Assembly (NCBI GenBank): GCA_964602595.1 | Contig: CAZRRO010000022.1 | Coordinates: forward strand, 58,964-122,963 | Length of the DNA: 64,000 bases | From: CAIWAH01 sp964602595 | Lineage (GTDB): Bacteria > Verrucomicrobiota > Verrucomicrobiia > Limisphaerales > UBA9464 | Reading direction: 5' to 3' | Shown: positions 35,830 to 45,600 of the stretch, piece by piece | Numbering within the stretch: the first letter of the stretch is position 1 | Layout of the letters: every line of letters starts with the position of its first letter | The notes under the pieces: generated by a model | Database searches by the model: none | Seen by the model: only the letters and a program-made list of their open reading frames with translations | Told to the model about the DNA's origin: nothing | Position numbers and translations under genes: made by a program

Positions 35830-38800
35830 ATGAATGCCCAATGCGCCCGTTGCCAACGCCCGCTGCCCGTGGGGCATGTGGGCGGGAACTGCCCCGCCTG
35901 CCTCTTTGGCTCGGCCCTCGGCGACGAACCGTTGGAGTTGCCCGCGGACGTAATGGCCGAGGAGATGCCCGCGGAACTGGGCGACTACGAGATCCTCGGC
36001 GAGATCGGACGGGGTGGCACCAGCGTCGTCTACCGCGCGCGGCAACGGCGGCTCAACCGCCTTGTCGCGCTCAAGACCCTGCACGGCTCGGCCCTGACCA
36101 GCCGCGACGCGTTCGAACGCCTCCAGACCGAGGCCCAGGCCGTTGCCCGGCTCGACCAACCGAACATCGTTCCGCTCTACGAAGTGGGCCGCCACGCCGG
36201 CACGCACTTCCTGACGCTGCGCTACTTCGAGCACGGCAGCCTCGCGCAGGCCCTCAAGCAGCGACGGTTTACACCAACCGAGGCGGCCCGGTTACTGGCA
36301 ACGGCGGCGCGTGCCGTGCACCATGCCCATTCGCGCGGGGTGCTGCACCGGGACCTCAAGCCGTCCAATTTCCTGCTGGATGAACACGGCGCGCCGCACG
36401 TCGCGGACTTCGGGCTGGCGAAGCTGGCCGACAGCGATAGCAGTCTGACACTGAGCACCTCGGTGCTGGGCACGCCGGCCTACATGGCGCCGGAACAGGC
36501 GGCGGGCAATGCCAAGGACGCCGCCACACCGGCCGACATCTACGCGCTGGGCGCGGTTCTCTTCGAACTGCTCACCGGCCGCGCGCCGTTCCTCGGCAAG
36601 AGCGCGTTGGAAGTGCTCCGCCTCGTCGCCGATGCCGAGCCACCCCGGCCGACCGCGCTGGTTCCCGGGCTCGATCGCGACCTGGAAGCCGTGTGCCTGC
36701 AGTGCCTGGAGAAAGATCCCGCCCGCCGCTATGCGAGCGCGGCCGCGCTTGCCGAGGACCTGGAGCGCTGGTTGCGACACGAACCGCTGAGCATTCGTCC
36801 CCTGTCGCCGGGCGAACGGGCCGTGAAGTGGGTGCGGCGGCGCCCGGTGGTCGCGGCTTTGAGTGCTGCGTGTGCGCTGGCCGTGGTGCTCGGGTTTGCC
36901 GGCATTGCCTGGCAAGGGCGCCGGGCCGAGCGGGCCGCGGACCAAGCGAGGCGAAACGCCTACCTGGCGGAAATGGTCGCGGCCAACCAGGCTCTGGCCC
37001 GAAAGGACTGGGCGACTATTCGCGACATCTTGGAACGGACCCGGCCAACCGCCAGTGAACCGGACCTCCGTGGCTGGGAGTGGCGTTACCTTTGGGGTGC
37101 GAGCCGGCCTCCTGCGGTGCCGTTCCGTGAACATCGTCCGGGCGGGATTACTTCCATGGCCTTGCTTCCGGATGGAAAACAATTGGCAGTGGGACGGGAG
37201 GAGAGCGGGTTCGAACTGTGGGACATCCAGACGGGCCGGTTACTCTACGCGTTGCCAGAAGCGATCAATCAAGTCGTGGATGAGAACCATGCCCTTGGAA
37301 ACATCGCGTCCTGCCGGGTGGCGACGGTGCCGGGCAAAACCTTGTTGGCCTATACCGACTGCCGCAGCCCAACCAATGCCTTCGTGCGACTTTGGGACAC
37401 GACCACCCGCACCGTCGTCCGCTCCTTGGCAATGCCATGGATCCCCCGGCACCTCGCGGTCAGTCCCGACGGACGGCGGCTGGCTTGCAGCACGATGGGA
37501 GGGGACAACCGGGTCCTGGTTTTCGAGGTCGCGAGCGGCGCCTTGGTTCGCACCATTCAGTCGCGATACATCCCCGACTGGTCCGGCGGGCATTCGCTCA
37601 TGTTCACGCCGGATGGATCCGCCGTCACCGTGGAGGAATCGACCGAGGAACGTCGCGGGGGTCTCCGCGTGGTCGAGGTCGCGACCGGCGAGGACCGCTT
37701 CTGGCTACCGATGGGGCAGGACTACATCGAAAGCGCAGACGTTTCTCCCGATGGCAAATGGCTGGCCATGTCGGGCGGATTCGACCGCGGTCAGCTTCGC
37801 ATCTGGAATCTGACCACCGGGAAACTCGCACACGATATGGATCATCGCGCGATGTCCGTGCGGTTTGATCCCCAAGGCCAACGGCTGTTCGCGGGCCTTA
37901 CCATTCTGCGGGTGCCGGAGTTTGCCTTTGAACGCGCGCCGGAAGGGGAAGAGAACGAATTCCGTGCCGCTGGGTTCGCTCGAGCCGGACGGGACTATTT
38001 AACCTCCAAGAATTCAGGCGAAATCCTGCGCTGGGATTTGGAGGCGCCGTCCCGCCCCCGCTCGGCGCTGAAGCTGGAACTGCCGGTGCACCGGGCGGCA
38101 TGGTTGCCCGGGGACCGGGGGATGCTGGTGGTGACCACCAACGGGGATTGCCAGGAAGTCCTGGCCCCGCACTTCCGGTTCCATCCATTGCCGCAACTGG
38201 GCGACGACGCCGACGGCTGCGCGCTGATCAGCGCCGCCGGCCCCATGGCGATCGCGCGCAAATCCGGGGACATTACTCTCCACCGGCTGTCCGACTACGC
38301 CCCGGAAGGCACGCTTGTGTCCGGCACGAATTCGGTCACGCGCATGGAGACGCTCGAAAAACAGGGCCTGCTGGTGGCGTGGCGTGGGCATTCCTTCACC
38401 AATCGCACGGTCCAGTTCTGGGACTGCCGGAAGCGGGAGCGGGTGTGGGAGGTCCCACTGCCTCCGGTGGACCGGAGTTTCGCCGTCTCTGCGCACGAGG
38501 GGGTGGTTTATGAAGTCTTCTCCGATCACCTCGTTGGCTACGATCCCATCCGGCGGCGGAGCTTCCGTCGCGACCTGGACCACCGCAACGCGGGCCGTCT
38601 CTCCTTTTCGCCGGATGGTCGCTGGGCCTTCTGTGACGGCCGGGACAACAACCGGCTGTTGGATGCCGTCTCATTGAGGACAGTGGCCCGGCCCAGTGGG
38701 ATCGGCGCTATTCATGGTTCCGACTTCTGGGGCAACGAACCACGCCTGGTGCTTTCCGGCTGCCGCGTGGTGGACCTTGAATCGCACCGTCTGCTCCTCA

Positions 38801-38955
38801 ACCTCACAGAGGGCGCGGGCTTCACGCAGTTTCCCAAAGTGTCCCCCGGTGGCGGTCTTGTGGTGGAGAAGCTCAACAGTCGGCCCACCTTCATGCTCTG
38901 GCGCGCTCCGTCATGGGAGGAGATCCGCCGGGAAGAGGCAGCCGCGGGGAGATAG
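35830..38955 (+). CDS. Transmembrane Ser/Thr protein kinase with zinc ribbon and WD40-like propeller
   Basis: 1041 residues. An N-terminal zinc ribbon (C5-x2-C8, C21-x2-C24) is followed by an Hanks-type kinase domain (about 53-320). It has the Gly-loop GEIGRGGTSVVYRA, Lys82 in VALKTL, catalytic Asp175 in HRDLKPSN, Asp193 in DFGLAK and GTPAYMAPEQ. A membrane helix at about 340-362 leads to a large outer domain of WD40/YVTN-like repeats (for example SVRFDPQG, DVSPDGKWLAMSG). Such kinases relay outside signals to cytoplasmic targets. The adjacent ECF sigma factor is a likely target, but this is inference. Confidence 0.9.
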   Translation: MNAQCARCQRPLPVGHVGGNCPACLFGSALGDEPLELPADVMAEEMPAELGDYEILGEIGRGGTSVVYRARQRRLNRLVALKTLHGSALTSRDAFERLQTEAQAVARLDQPNIVPLYEVGRHAGTHFLTLRYFEHGSLAQALKQRRFTPTEAARLLATAARAVHHAHSRGVLHRDLKPSNFLLDEHGAPHVADFGLAKLADSDSSLTLSTSVLGTPAYMAPEQAAGNAKDAATPADIYALGAVLFELLTGRAPFLGKSALEVLRLVADAEPPRPTALVPGLDRDLEAVCLQCLEKDPARRYASAAALAEDLERWLRHEPLSIRPLSPGERAVKWVRRRPVVAALSAACALAVVLGFAGIAWQGRRAERAADQARRNAYLAEMVAANQALARKDWATIRDILERTRPTASEPDLRGWEWRYLWGASRPPAVPFREHRPGGITSMALLPDGKQLAVGREESGFELWDIQTGRLLYALPEAINQVVDENHALGNIASCRVATVPGKTLLAYTDCRSPTNAFVRLWDTTTRTVVRSLAMPWIPRHLAVSPDGRRLACSTMGGDNRVLVFEVASGALVRTIQSRYIPDWSGGHSLMFTPDGSAVTVEESTEERRGGLRVVEVATGEDRFWLPMGQDYIESADVSPDGKWLAMSGGFDRGQLRIWNLTTGKLAHDMDHRAMSVRFDPQGQRLFAGLTILRVPEFAFERAPEGEENEFRAAGFARAGRDYLTSKNSGEILRWDLEAPSRPRSALKLELPVHRAAWLPGDRGMLVVTTNGDCQEVLAPHFRFHPLPQLGDDADGCALISAAGPMAIARKSGDITLHRLSDYAPEGTLVSGTNSVTRMETLEKQGLLVAWRGHSFTNRTVQFWDCRKRERVWEVPLPPVDRSFAVSAHEGVVYEVFSDHLVGYDPIRRRSFRRDLDHRNAGRLSFSPDGRWAFCDGRDNNRLLDAVSLRTVARPSGIGAIHGSDFWGNEPRLVLSGCRVVDLESHRLLLNLTEGAGFTQFPKVSPGGGLVVEKLNSRPTFMLWRAPSWEEIRREEAAAGR

Positions 38956-38980
38956 TCCGGAGCCGAAACATTTTGGGATT

Positions 38981-39012
38981 TCCAGTGACCCTGCGGCGCC
39001 GTTGCCGAAGCA
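38981..39012 (+). promoter_or_regulatory. ECF-type promoter motif, copy 2 (before the Ig/BNR gene)
   Basis: TCCAGTGACCC (TGACCC at 38986-38991) and CGAAGCA (39006-39012) are separated by 14 nt, matching copies 1 and 3. The second box ends only 9 nt before the ATG at 39022, so transcription would start at or very near the start codon. This suggests a leaderless mRNA or an unusually short leader. Confidence 0.65.
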
Positions 39013-39021
39013 GTGGGTGTG

Positions 39022-42000
39022 ATGAACACAAGACCCCTGTCCTCCCACCAGCCTGCCTTGCACCGGAAACTTTCCCGGCTCGCGTTGTGGTTTGCCTTGC
39101 TGCTCCTTTTCGGGCGCCCCGCTGCCGCGGCCACTGACTGGGCGGCCGGTTGGACTCGCTGCCCCTCGCCAAGTGCGAACTGGTTCCACCTCGCCGTCTC
39201 GTCCGACGCGTCGGTCATCGCCGCCATCGGCACTATCTACGATGAGGTGTCCGGTCTGCCCAACACGATCGGAGCCGTCTCCAAGGACTTCGGTCGGACC
39301 TGGAGTTGGATATCGTCGTTGCCGGACGAGGTTTCATGGAACAACTCGCCATTCTCGGAAAAACCCTTCGCCCTCTCCGGAGATGGCAGTTTCATGGCCA
39401 TTGCGGGTTCCCAGTGGTCGCAGGGGCCTGACGGAACATCGGTCAGCGAGGCGGTATTGATGACCGCGGATGACCACGGCACGACGTGGAATCGTTGCGA
39501 ATTGCCGCCTGAAATCGCGCAATCTCCGGACGGGAGTCCAACGGTTCCCGAGATCACCCATATTTCCCTCGCTCGGGATGGGCGCCAGATGCAGGTGGTC
39601 GTGGCGGGGGTGGCCTGCCTGAGCCAAGATCGTGGCCAGACTTGGAAGGTCGTGGTCCAGTGGGATGATGGCCGGATTTCGTGCGTTGCGGTATCGGCCG
39701 ATGGAAAGACCTTCGCCGTCGGTGGCAGCGGCTCGGATCTCGATGGGCGCACCGAAGTGCGCCTGCTGCTTTCCACGGATGCCGCCGCAACTTGGAGCCG
39801 GTTAAATTGGCCCGGGGCGGCGACGCCAAATTCCTTGACCCTTCGAGAGACAGGCGAAAATGGATTGAGCATTGTTGCAGAGGTCCCGGACCCAGACCGT
39901 GGGGATGTCCGTTCCCTTTTGGTGTCCAATGACCGGGGGCAAAACTGGCGAAATCTGACCTTGAGCCACGCGCCCAGTGCTTTCGCCGTCACCCCGGACG
40001 GCATTCAAATCCTGTCAGTCCCTGGTTTCAACAGGCCGTGGCCGGGAATCGACACGCCTATACCCATCTCCTTCAGTGCCGATTCAGGCGCCACGTGGCA
40101 GGATGCCACCTTGGGTTGGGTTCCCTTGGTAGCGATGTCCGAAGAGGGCTCGGTGCACGTCGCGGCGATGGATTCCGGCGTGATTCTCGTCAACGGGGTG
40201 CTCTTTCCCCCAACCGTCTTGGACACCCGCCGGGAAGGCGATCTGGGTCTGGTCGGCGACCGGTCGGTGACGTTGGGAATCACGGCCGCCGGCGGCCGGT
40301 TGAACTATCAGTGGCGACGGGATGGCACCCCTCTGACCGACAGCCCAAGCCGCACCGGCACACAGAGCACGGAACTGAGGCTCACTTCGGTATCTGAGGC
40401 GGAGCTCGGCACCTACTCCGTGGTCGTGTCCAATGCCGAGGGTTTTGTGGAGGCGAACGTGCTGACCCTGAAGCTGGACGGGCCAACCATCCGCAACGCA
40501 ACCCAAACAGGCTCCGTCGCGCTGGTGGACGGCGCTCCGGTTAAATTCCAGGTGGAAGCAACCGGAGGCCTGCTTTCCTGCCAATGGCGTCTTAACGACG
40601 TGAATCTGGAGGACGGGCCCGGCCGAACCGGTTCCCGCACGCGCGAGTTGGCTCTCGCTGCCGCCTCCCCGGCCGATCTCGGCATCTACAGCCTTCTGGT
40701 CTCCAATGCCATTGGCTCGGTGGTCACTAATGTCGGGGAACTCAGGATGACGTTGCCGAAGGTCATCGCCTCACAGCCCAACCCCGGGATGGCGGTCGTC
40801 CCGAGCGACTCCACCCGGATGCAGGTTCAGGTAGAAGGCGGTCAAATCGAGGTGGAATGGCTGCTCAATGGGCTACCGCTGGAACGGTCCGGAACCTGGG
40901 CCGGCCCGGGCACCAACGTGCTGGCGTTCACCAACATTCAATCCTCCGACCTGGGCCAGTATTCGGTTCGGCTCCGCAGTCCGCTGGGCCAGACCGTGGC
41001 GGAAGTCGCTCAGATCAATGCAGCATCCTGGTCACGGGCCAATGTTCCGGTGTTCGCATGGAACTCCGTGGCCTTGTCAGGCACCGCTGATTGGGTGGTG
41101 GCCTGTGCACCGGACGGGGTGTTTGCCTCAAAAGACGGAGGAGGTGTCTGGGAGGCATGGCCGGTGCCAGGGACCGATTGGACTTCGGTCGAACTCGGCC
41201 ACCAGTCCGGCAGCGTAATCCTTGGACAGGGAAATTCCGCGTATGCGCCGGCTCAATCCACCTTTGGGTATCGGTCCGCCGATAAAGGGAAAACGTGGAC
41301 GCCATGGAACCAGGGCGAGAATGGCGATCCTGACTGGCGGACCACTTCCGTGGCCAGTTCGGCCGATGGACAGACCTTGCTCACTACCGTGGAGATTCCC
41401 ACGAGTGGTCCGTTTGGACTGCCGCTAAAGTGGGGTTTTCTTCGGCTCTCCCGTGACGGCGGTCGGACTTGGAAGACCGCTGAACTCGATGATGTCTTCA
41501 TCGCTTACGGCATGGGCAGCGCGACGTGCTCGGACGACGGGAGGAGCATGGCCGCGGTCCGACACGACTTCTTCGAAGGACACTCGATCAAGATTTCCCT
41601 GGATGCTGGCGTCACCTGGCGGTCAAGCCATCTCCCGGAGTCCTTCGTCCGGGCGGTCCACATCTCCGGCGACGGGCAAAGACTGGTCGCGATCGCCGGC
41701 GAGCGCCTCTACGCCTGCGACTCCAGTAGCCTGGCGTGGCAGAAGCTGCCCGCGCCGGCTGCGAACTGGGTGGCCCTGACCCTTTCGCAGGACGGCCAGC
41801 GAATCTTTGCGGCGGACTATGGTTCGGAAACCGGCGTCGGCGTCATCCATCAGTCCGACGACGGCGGCCAAACGTGGCGGTGGTCCGGTTCGCCCTCAGC
41901 GAACTGGACGGCCATCGCCTGTTCCGCGGATGGGGAACGGGCTGTCGGGGTTTCACCTCAAGGCATCTTCCTTTCGCCGGCTGCGGCAACCTCCGTCGTT

Positions 42001-42222
42001 GCCGCCGTCCCCTTGCGGGCCGCCCACGACGCCTCAGGCATTCATTTCACCTGGCAAGGGAAACCTCACCAAACCTATCGCCTGCTCTCCACCCCAAGCC
42101 TGGATAGTGCGCCTTGGCAGAGCGCTGGAGCCGCAGTGGCGGATGCCGAGGGCCGCGTCACGATCGCCGAACCGGCGAACGGCGCGCAGCGCTTCTGGCA
42201 GGCGCTGGAGATCGGGCAGTGA
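39022..42222 (+). CDS. Giant secreted protein with BNR/Ycf48-like propellers and Ig-like domains
   Basis: 1066 residues with a signal peptide (LALWFALLLLFGRPAAAA). Two BNR/Asp-box propeller-like regions, about 40-390 and 680-1000, carry repeated D-x-G-x-TW patterns (DFGRTWSWIS, DRGQTWKVVV, DGGRTWKTAELD, DGGQTWRWSG). Between them are three Ig-like domains (about 400-660) with YQWRRDGTPL, ELGTYSVVVSNAEG and LGIYSLLVSNAIG. No catalytic Asp/Glu set of a sialidase is evident. It is probably a surface adhesin or a scaffold. The start ATG follows copy 2 of the shared promoter; a palindromic repeat follows the stop. Confidence 0.78.
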   Translation: MNTRPLSSHQPALHRKLSRLALWFALLLLFGRPAAAATDWAAGWTRCPSPSANWFHLAVSSDASVIAAIGTIYDEVSGLPNTIGAVSKDFGRTWSWISSLPDEVSWNNSPFSEKPFALSGDGSFMAIAGSQWSQGPDGTSVSEAVLMTADDHGTTWNRCELPPEIAQSPDGSPTVPEITHISLARDGRQMQVVVAGVACLSQDRGQTWKVVVQWDDGRISCVAVSADGKTFAVGGSGSDLDGRTEVRLLLSTDAAATWSRLNWPGAATPNSLTLRETGENGLSIVAEVPDPDRGDVRSLLVSNDRGQNWRNLTLSHAPSAFAVTPDGIQILSVPGFNRPWPGIDTPIPISFSADSGATWQDATLGWVPLVAMSEEGSVHVAAMDSGVILVNGVLFPPTVLDTRREGDLGLVGDRSVTLGITAAGGRLNYQWRRDGTPLTDSPSRTGTQSTELRLTSVSEAELGTYSVVVSNAEGFVEANVLTLKLDGPTIRNATQTGSVALVDGAPVKFQVEATGGLLSCQWRLNDVNLEDGPGRTGSRTRELALAAASPADLGIYSLLVSNAIGSVVTNVGELRMTLPKVIASQPNPGMAVVPSDSTRMQVQVEGGQIEVEWLLNGLPLERSGTWAGPGTNVLAFTNIQSSDLGQYSVRLRSPLGQTVAEVAQINAASWSRANVPVFAWNSVALSGTADWVVACAPDGVFASKDGGGVWEAWPVPGTDWTSVELGHQSGSVILGQGNSAYAPAQSTFGYRSADKGKTWTPWNQGENGDPDWRTTSVASSADGQTLLTTVEIPTSGPFGLPLKWGFLRLSRDGGRTWKTAELDDVFIAYGMGSATCSDDGRSMAAVRHDFFEGHSIKISLDAGVTWRSSHLPESFVRAVHISGDGQRLVAIAGERLYACDSSSLAWQKLPAPAANWVALTLSQDGQRIFAADYGSETGVGVIHQSDDGGQTWRWSGSPSANWTAIACSADGERAVGVSPQGIFLSPAAATSVVAAVPLRAAHDASGIHFTWQGKPHQTYRLLSTPSLDSAPWQSAGAAVADAEGRVTIAEPANGAQRFWQALEIGQ

Positions 42223-42253
42223 ACCCAGGAATTTGACGAATGCCGTCGTCGGA

Positions 42254-42299
42254 ACGGCGGGCCGCGAGCGCGAAACGTATGTGCGCTCCGGCCCGCCGT
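42254..42299. repeat. Palindromic intergenic repeat, copy A
   Basis: An imperfect inverted repeat. The arms ACGGCGGGCCG...GAGCGC and GCGCTC...CGGCCCGCCGT pair over about 17 bp with one bulged C, enclosing the loop GAAACGTATGT. It is followed by TTTTCATTT, so it could act as a terminator of the Ig/BNR gene. A nearly identical element lies at 46067-46110 after the next gene, with matching loop and stem positions. Confidence 0.75.
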
Positions 42300-42351
42300 T
42301 TTCATTTCGGCGGGGCGGTGAAGTGAAGCCGACGGAATCGGCCAAAGAATT

Positions 42352-42382
42352 CCTGTGACCCCGCGCCATCGTTTCCGAAGCA
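42352..42382 (+). promoter_or_regulatory. ECF-type promoter motif, copy 3 (before the metalloprotease gene)
   Basis: CCTGTGACCC (TGACCC at 42356-42361) and CGAAGCA (42376-42382) are spaced by 14 nt, as in copy 2. The following bases (AGAGGTGTGATAAA) resemble those after copy 2 (GTGGGTGTGATGAA), with the ATG replaced by ATA. If used, the transcript would carry a leader of about 225 nt before the ATG at 42617. Confidence 0.62.
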
Positions 42383-42616
42383 AGAGGTGTGATAAAATTG
42401 CCTCCCTCCGAATCTATCCTCCGCCCGCTTCGCCGGCATTTTGACTGGCGTCAGTGGATTTCCCTCTCAACTACGGTGAGCCACCGCCTCGCCATTCCGA
42501 CGCGCACAGATCAGTTCCACGCCGTGGAGACTGGCGGTTTCAACGTGCGACCCCGGAAGAATGTTCCCGCAAAATCCGCGAATCCTTTTTCCGGAAGCAC
42601 GGTGAGCAGTGGGTGT

Positions 42617-45600
42617 ATGAATCCACTGCGCTTATCCCGCATCTCGCGTTTCCAAAGCGTGTCCCGTCTGGTTCGACGTCTCGGGCTGGCCGTCTTTGCC
42701 GGTGTTTCAATCCTTGCCCGACCAGTTCGAGGTGAGGTTGCAACGGTCGAATCGATCCCCGCTCTGTTGTTGCCCATCCCGCCGCAGTCAGGGGCGGCGC
42801 CAGCGGTCGGTCCGTCGCGCGCCGCGGCCCAAACCCAGACGCTCCGCCTCAATCCACAGCTGCCGGCTAACGCGGCCAACTGGCTTCAGCCCGGCCGTGA
42901 AGTGCGCCTCGACCTTTTGGAGAACTGGGACATCACCCTCGCGGTCGAAGCGGTCGAACCGACTGTCACGGGGGGCCGGATTGTCCGCGGCCGGGCAACC
43001 CGCGACGAAGGCAGCAGCGTCACGCTGACCTTTGAAGGCCGCAGCCTCACCGGTTTCGTCCGCCTGAGCGGTCTGGGTGCCTTCCGTCTCGCGCCCGTGG
43101 GGACCGGCGAAACCCTGGAAGTCTGGAAGGCGGACGCCGCTGCCCACTCCTTCTGCGGCACGGTCCCGCAACCGGTGCCGGCAACCGGGGCAGCCGGCGG
43201 CATCGCCCGGGCGGGCGTGGCGCGTCAGGCAGTGGAATTGCCGGCGGCCGACACCCTGCCCGAACCCGCGGTAGTGGACGTGATGTTCCTCTACACCCCG
43301 CAGGCGGTGATTGGTGAAGGCAACGAAGAGGGCATCCGGCAGCGCATTCTGGAGTCGGTGGATGGCACCAACTACCGCCTGACCAACAGCCTCGTCAACG
43401 TGCGCATCAACCCGGTGTTCATTGGCCTCTACAACACGTTTGAGACCGGTGACCTGCCACGGGACAACTACCGCCTGGCGAATGGCGTGGACGGGATGGA
43501 GCGGGTGCCGCAGTTGCGCAACGACTACAAGGCTGACTTGGTCTGCCTGCTCACTGAACTGGAGAACCAGGGTATCGGGGGACAGGCGTTTGACTTGACC
43601 CCGCCGCTAGGGAATCAGGCCACGGGCTTTACCGTGATCCGCCGGCCGATGATGGGAAAAGGTTCCATGGTGTTGGCCCATGAGCTCGGTCACCTGTTGG
43701 GCTGCGCTCATGATCGAGAGCATGCACGATTTGCCAACGACGAAGCCTTCTTTGCCGCGAGGAAGCCCTACGTTTTCGGCCACCGTTTCGAAGTGGAGGG
43801 AGTGACCTACGTGGACATCATGTCCTACGAGCCGGGCATCTACGTCCCCTACTACGGCAACCCGCGCCTCCACCTGGATGGCGTGCCGCTGGGAGTTCCC
43901 GCCGAGGCTGAACGCCCGTCCGACGGGTCCCGCACCATCAATGAAACCGCCCCCTACGTGGCCCGTTACCGCACGGCGCGCAGCCGCATCGGGTTCGCCG
44001 AACGGCGCTTCGTTGCCGCCGAGCAGGATGGATCGGTCACGGTGCGTCTGGCGCGCACCGGAGACTTGAACACCAGCACCCGGGTCACGGTGACGTTTGA
44101 CACCACCAGTCCTGCCAAGGCGGGCCAAGACTACACCCGGCCAATGCCCTCGGTGATCAGTTTCGCCACCAATCAGGCCACGGCCGAGTTGGTGATTTCT
44201 TTGATTCAGGACGATATCGCCGAAGGGGAGGAAACGCTCCGGTTGGGCCTCTCAACGGTGCTGGGCGAACACGGGATTGCCCAGCAGGGCGGCGCCGAGG
44301 TCGTTATCCTGGACGCCAGCACTCCGGCCAGCTTCTCGCAGATTGAATTCCCTGACGGTCCGCTCGCTGTCGCCGAATTGGCCGCCGAAGCCCGGATTCG
44401 GGTGAACTACGCCGGCCCTCTCGGGGAGAACGAACGGGTTCTTCCCTATCGCACCATGGAAGGCACGGCCATCGCCGGAACGGACTATCAGTCCGTGGGT
44501 GGCACACTCACCAATACGGCCGGGGTGACCTCGTGGGAGATTGCTGTTCCAATTCTGCCGCGACTCGCGGCCGGACCCGACCGGAGCTTTTTCCTCGTGG
44601 TGGGCACGCGAACGAACACCGTGCGGATTCTGGACGCACAGAGGGTGGGCGCAGTGCTGGGCAATCCAGGCTTCCAGCTTGCTCAGGACGGCAATCTCAA
44701 TGCCAAGGCGCGCGGCGACGGAAAACTGCTGGTCTGGGGCAACTTTTCCCGCTTGGGCGGCCATGAACGCACCGGCATAGCCCTGCTCAACGCCGACGGC
44801 ACTGTGGACGATTCGTTCCAGCCGCCGGAGATACTTCTGGGCCACCGCCGCATGGCCGGACTGGGAGCCGGCACGGTGAGCTTCAGCCCGAATGCCGTCA
44901 TTTCCTCGGTCGCGGTCCAGCCCGACGGCAAGCTGCTGCTGGTGGGTGCCTTCTCGCGGGTCAACGGTGTGCCCCGCAACACGATGGTCCGTCTGCACCC
45001 AAATGGTTCGGTGGATGAGTCTTTCGGATCCAACCTGCGGCTCGACGGGGCAGTAATCAGCCTCGCCATTCAACCGGACGGACGCATCGTGGTTGGGGGC
45101 AATTTCGAGCGCATCAATGGTGAACGCCGTCCGTTCATCGCCCGGTTGCTCGCGGACGGCAGTGTGGACACCTCATTCCAGCCCAACGGTGGGCCGACCA
45201 GCGACTGGACGGTGATCATCGAGACCCTTGCGCTCCAAGCAGACGGAAAGATTCTCATGGGCGGCTACTTCAAGCAGGTGGATGGCAAGCCGATGCTCAA
45301 CCTCGCGCGCCTGAATCCGGACGGAACTTTCGATCCAACGTTCAAGCTGAAGACCGGCGCCTCCGGTCCGGTTTGGCGGATCCGGCCACAGCCCGATGGG
45401 AAGATCGTCGTGGGCGGAGTCTTTGACACGCTCGGTGGCCGTGCCTCCAAGAAGCTGGCCCGCCTGAATGCCGACGGTTCGAATGACCTGTCCTTCCGCC
45501 CGCCAAATGCCAACGCGGACGTCAACGACTTCGTCTGCCTGCCGGACGGGCGACTGCTTGTGAGCGGCAACTTCACCACTGTTGCCGGGCAGAGCCGGCG

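Larger units (their letters stand above)
42223..42616 (+). other. 394-bp intergenic region between the two giant-protein genes
   Basis: It contains palindrome copy A and the third ECF-type promoter motif. After that an open frame continues without a stop from a GTG at 42389 to the metalloprotease start at 42617. I do not read this as coding because a signal peptide begins only at 42617. Near 42587-42617 there is CCGGAAGCACGGTGAGCAGTGGGTGTATGA-like sequence, which echoes the bases between the second box and the ATG of copy 2 (AGCAGTGGGTGT). This could be a decayed second promoter copy. Confidence 0.5.

Noticed and set aside
42389..42616. Extending the metalloprotease start to the GTG at 42389, giving 1212 residues
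   Set aside because: The extra 76 residues precede a signal peptide that must be N-terminal. The GTG does lie close after the promoter motif, so a short leader peptide cannot be excluded.
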